Assembly: GCA_905182575.1 (NCBI GenBank)
Contig: CAJJCA010000010.1
Coordinates: forward strand, 1 to 64,000
Source of the DNA: an uncultured Flavobacteriaceae bacterium
GTDB taxonomy: Bacteria > Bacteroidota > Bacteroidia > Flavobacteriales > Flavobacteriaceae
Direction: 5' to 3'
Length of the DNA stretch: 64,000 nt
Part shown: positions 63,103 through 64,000 of the stretch, in pieces
Position numbering within the stretch: position 1 is the stretch's first letter
How the letters are laid out: each line of letters opens with the position of its first letter
Made by a program: the position numbers and the translations under genes
Notes under the pieces: model-generated
Databases searched by the model: none
Told to the model about the DNA's origin: nothing
The model's input: only the letters and a program-made list of their open reading frames with translations

Positions 63103-64000
63103 TTGGTTTGAGTCCTATTTCGTTTCCTTTTTCAAGCATTAAATTATATGCAGCTTCGTATTCGTTGGGAATTTGACCTTCCAAGATGGCTTCTTTGATG
63201 AATTCTTTTATAATTCCAATTTCTTTACAGGGGCTTAAATTGAAATGTTCCATGATAATTTCACCCGTAATTGGCGGTTGAAAATTCCTTACTCGATCAC
63301 GTTCCTCTACTTCAACAATCTTTTTTCTAACGACTTTAAAATTATCGTGATACCGTTGAAAACGTTTGGGGTTTTTAGTCGTAATGTCTGCTTCGCAAAG
63401 TGTGATGAGGTCTTCGAGAATCGTTCCTGCATCAAAAATAAGCCTGCGAATGGCTGCATCAGTGACGATATCCTCTGAAATAATAATAGGACGCGAACTC
63501 ATAAAAACTAACCTTTGAACGTATTTCATTTTCTCATTCAATGGCATTTTAAGTCTTTTGAACAAACGGTAAACCATTTTTGAACCCACAAATTCATGAG
63601 AATGAAAAGTCCATCCTACTTTTTTACTGAATTTCTTTGTTGGAGCTTTTCCAATATCATGAAGCAATGCACCCCACCTTAGCCAAAGATTATCGGTGTT
63701 TGGACAGATGTTGTCCACAACCTCTAGGGTGTGGTAAAAGTTATCTTTATGTCTTTGACCTTCTATTTCCTCAATTCCTTTAAGTTCGGTCAATTCGGGT
63801 AGGATCTTTTCCAACAAACCATTTGCTTCTAACAATAGAAATCCTCTCGAAGGTTCAGACGTTAATAATATTTTATTTAATTCTTCAACGATGCGCTCGT
63901 TGGTGATGATGTCAATGCGTTCGGCATTTTCCTTAATCGCATTCAAGGAGTTCCTTTCGATTTTAAAATTTAATTGAGAAGCAAAACGAATGGCACGAAG
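63092..64000 (-). CDS. cca: CCA tRNA nucleotidyltransferase, C-terminal part (runs off the window)
   Basis: The 3' two-thirds of a class II CCA-adding enzyme with an HD domain. The frame is open to base 64000, where it reads [17 protein letters not shown], the conserved end of the catalytic head. The HD-domain region contains [18 protein letters not shown] and [17 protein letters not shown], and later [12 protein letters not shown]. The C-terminus is [20 protein letters not shown]. The N-terminal nucleotidyltransferase motifs lie beyond the window. No frameshift in the visible part. Confidence 0.92.
   Translation of the reverse strand, partial: LRAIRFASQLNFKIERNSLNAIKENAERIDIITNERIVEELNKILLTSEPSRGFLLLEANGLLEKILPELTELKGIEEIEGQRHKDNFYHTLEVVDNICPNTDNLWLRWGALLHDIGKAPTKKFSKKVGWTFHSHEFVGSKMVYRLFKRLKMPLNEKMKYVQRLVFMSSRPIIISEDIVTDAAIRRLIFDAGTILEDLITLCEADITTKNPKRFQRYHDNFKVVRKKIVEVEERDRVRNFQPPITGEIIMEHFNLSPCKEIGIIKEFIKEAILEGQIPNEYEAAYNLMLEKGNEIGLKPNEK

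Overview
The window reads as an AT-rich chromosome segment from a member of the Flavobacteriia (Bacteroidota), probably marine. The evidence is the gene order tuf - tRNA-Trp - secE - nusG - rplKAJL - rpoBC - DUF3467, the rpmB - rpmG - DUF4295 trio, a LysM/PBP1-type secreted protein, bacillithiol synthesis by BshC, and many copies of the Bacteroidota -7 promoter box TAnnTTTG. No rRNA genes, CRISPR array, complete insertion sequence or prophage was seen.

Layout. Positions 1-7700 are accessory and badly broken. They hold the tail of a secreted protein, a malonate uptake and activation operon on the minus strand (matB-madL-madM), two tiny ribbon-helix-helix-like ORFs, an esterase fragment, a two-domain fasciclin lipoprotein, a SnoaL-like lipoprotein and an iduronate-sulfatase-like protein without a visible catalytic motif. 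Positions 7870-10150 are aconitase. Positions 10500-23420 are the translation/transcription super-operon. A gene-poor 0.9 kb follows. Positions 24300-31000 hold prfC, idi, queD, a DUF4369 lipoprotein, an AlkB-type dioxygenase and htpG. Positions 31000-38000 hold a TetR/ABC1-kinase pair, a KAS III and CoA-binding protein pair, a sodium:solute symporter, recR and a lipoyl E2. Positions 38000-54400 hold a DEDDh exonuclease, an FAH-family hydrolase, cinA, rpmB-rpmG-DUF4295-ftsY, rimO, bshC, guaA, a LysM/PBP1 protein, pyrG, yidC and mnmA. The right end holds a remnant of a group III truncated hemoglobin, lysA, sucC, a small heat-shock protein, a GNAT enzyme, uvrB, an uncharacterised kinase-like protein, a pRiA4b ORF-3-like protein, heme A synthase and the 3' part of a CCA tRNA nucleotidyltransferase.

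How the genes work together. Most of the window is housekeeping: information processing (EF-Tu, ribosomal proteins, RNA polymerase, RF3, SRP receptor, YidC, RimO, MnmA, CCA enzyme), nucleotide synthesis (GuaA, PyrG), the TCA cycle (aconitase, SucC), repair (UvrB, RecR, AlkB) and redox biology (BshC, heme A). The malonate operon should import malonate and convert it to malonyl-CoA. The sulfatase, esterase and fasciclin block resembles the polysaccharide- and surface-related accessory content of marine flavobacteria.

Reading caveat. More than half of the protein genes are interrupted by frameshifts, including single-copy essential ones (rpoB, rpoC, nusG, rplL, ftsY, pyrG, yidC). Every such gene resumes at the expected point in another frame, several breaks lie in homopolymers, and total lengths match the families. 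I therefore read almost all of them as consensus indel errors from uncorrected long reads, not as biology. Coordinates below span the whole reconstructed gene.
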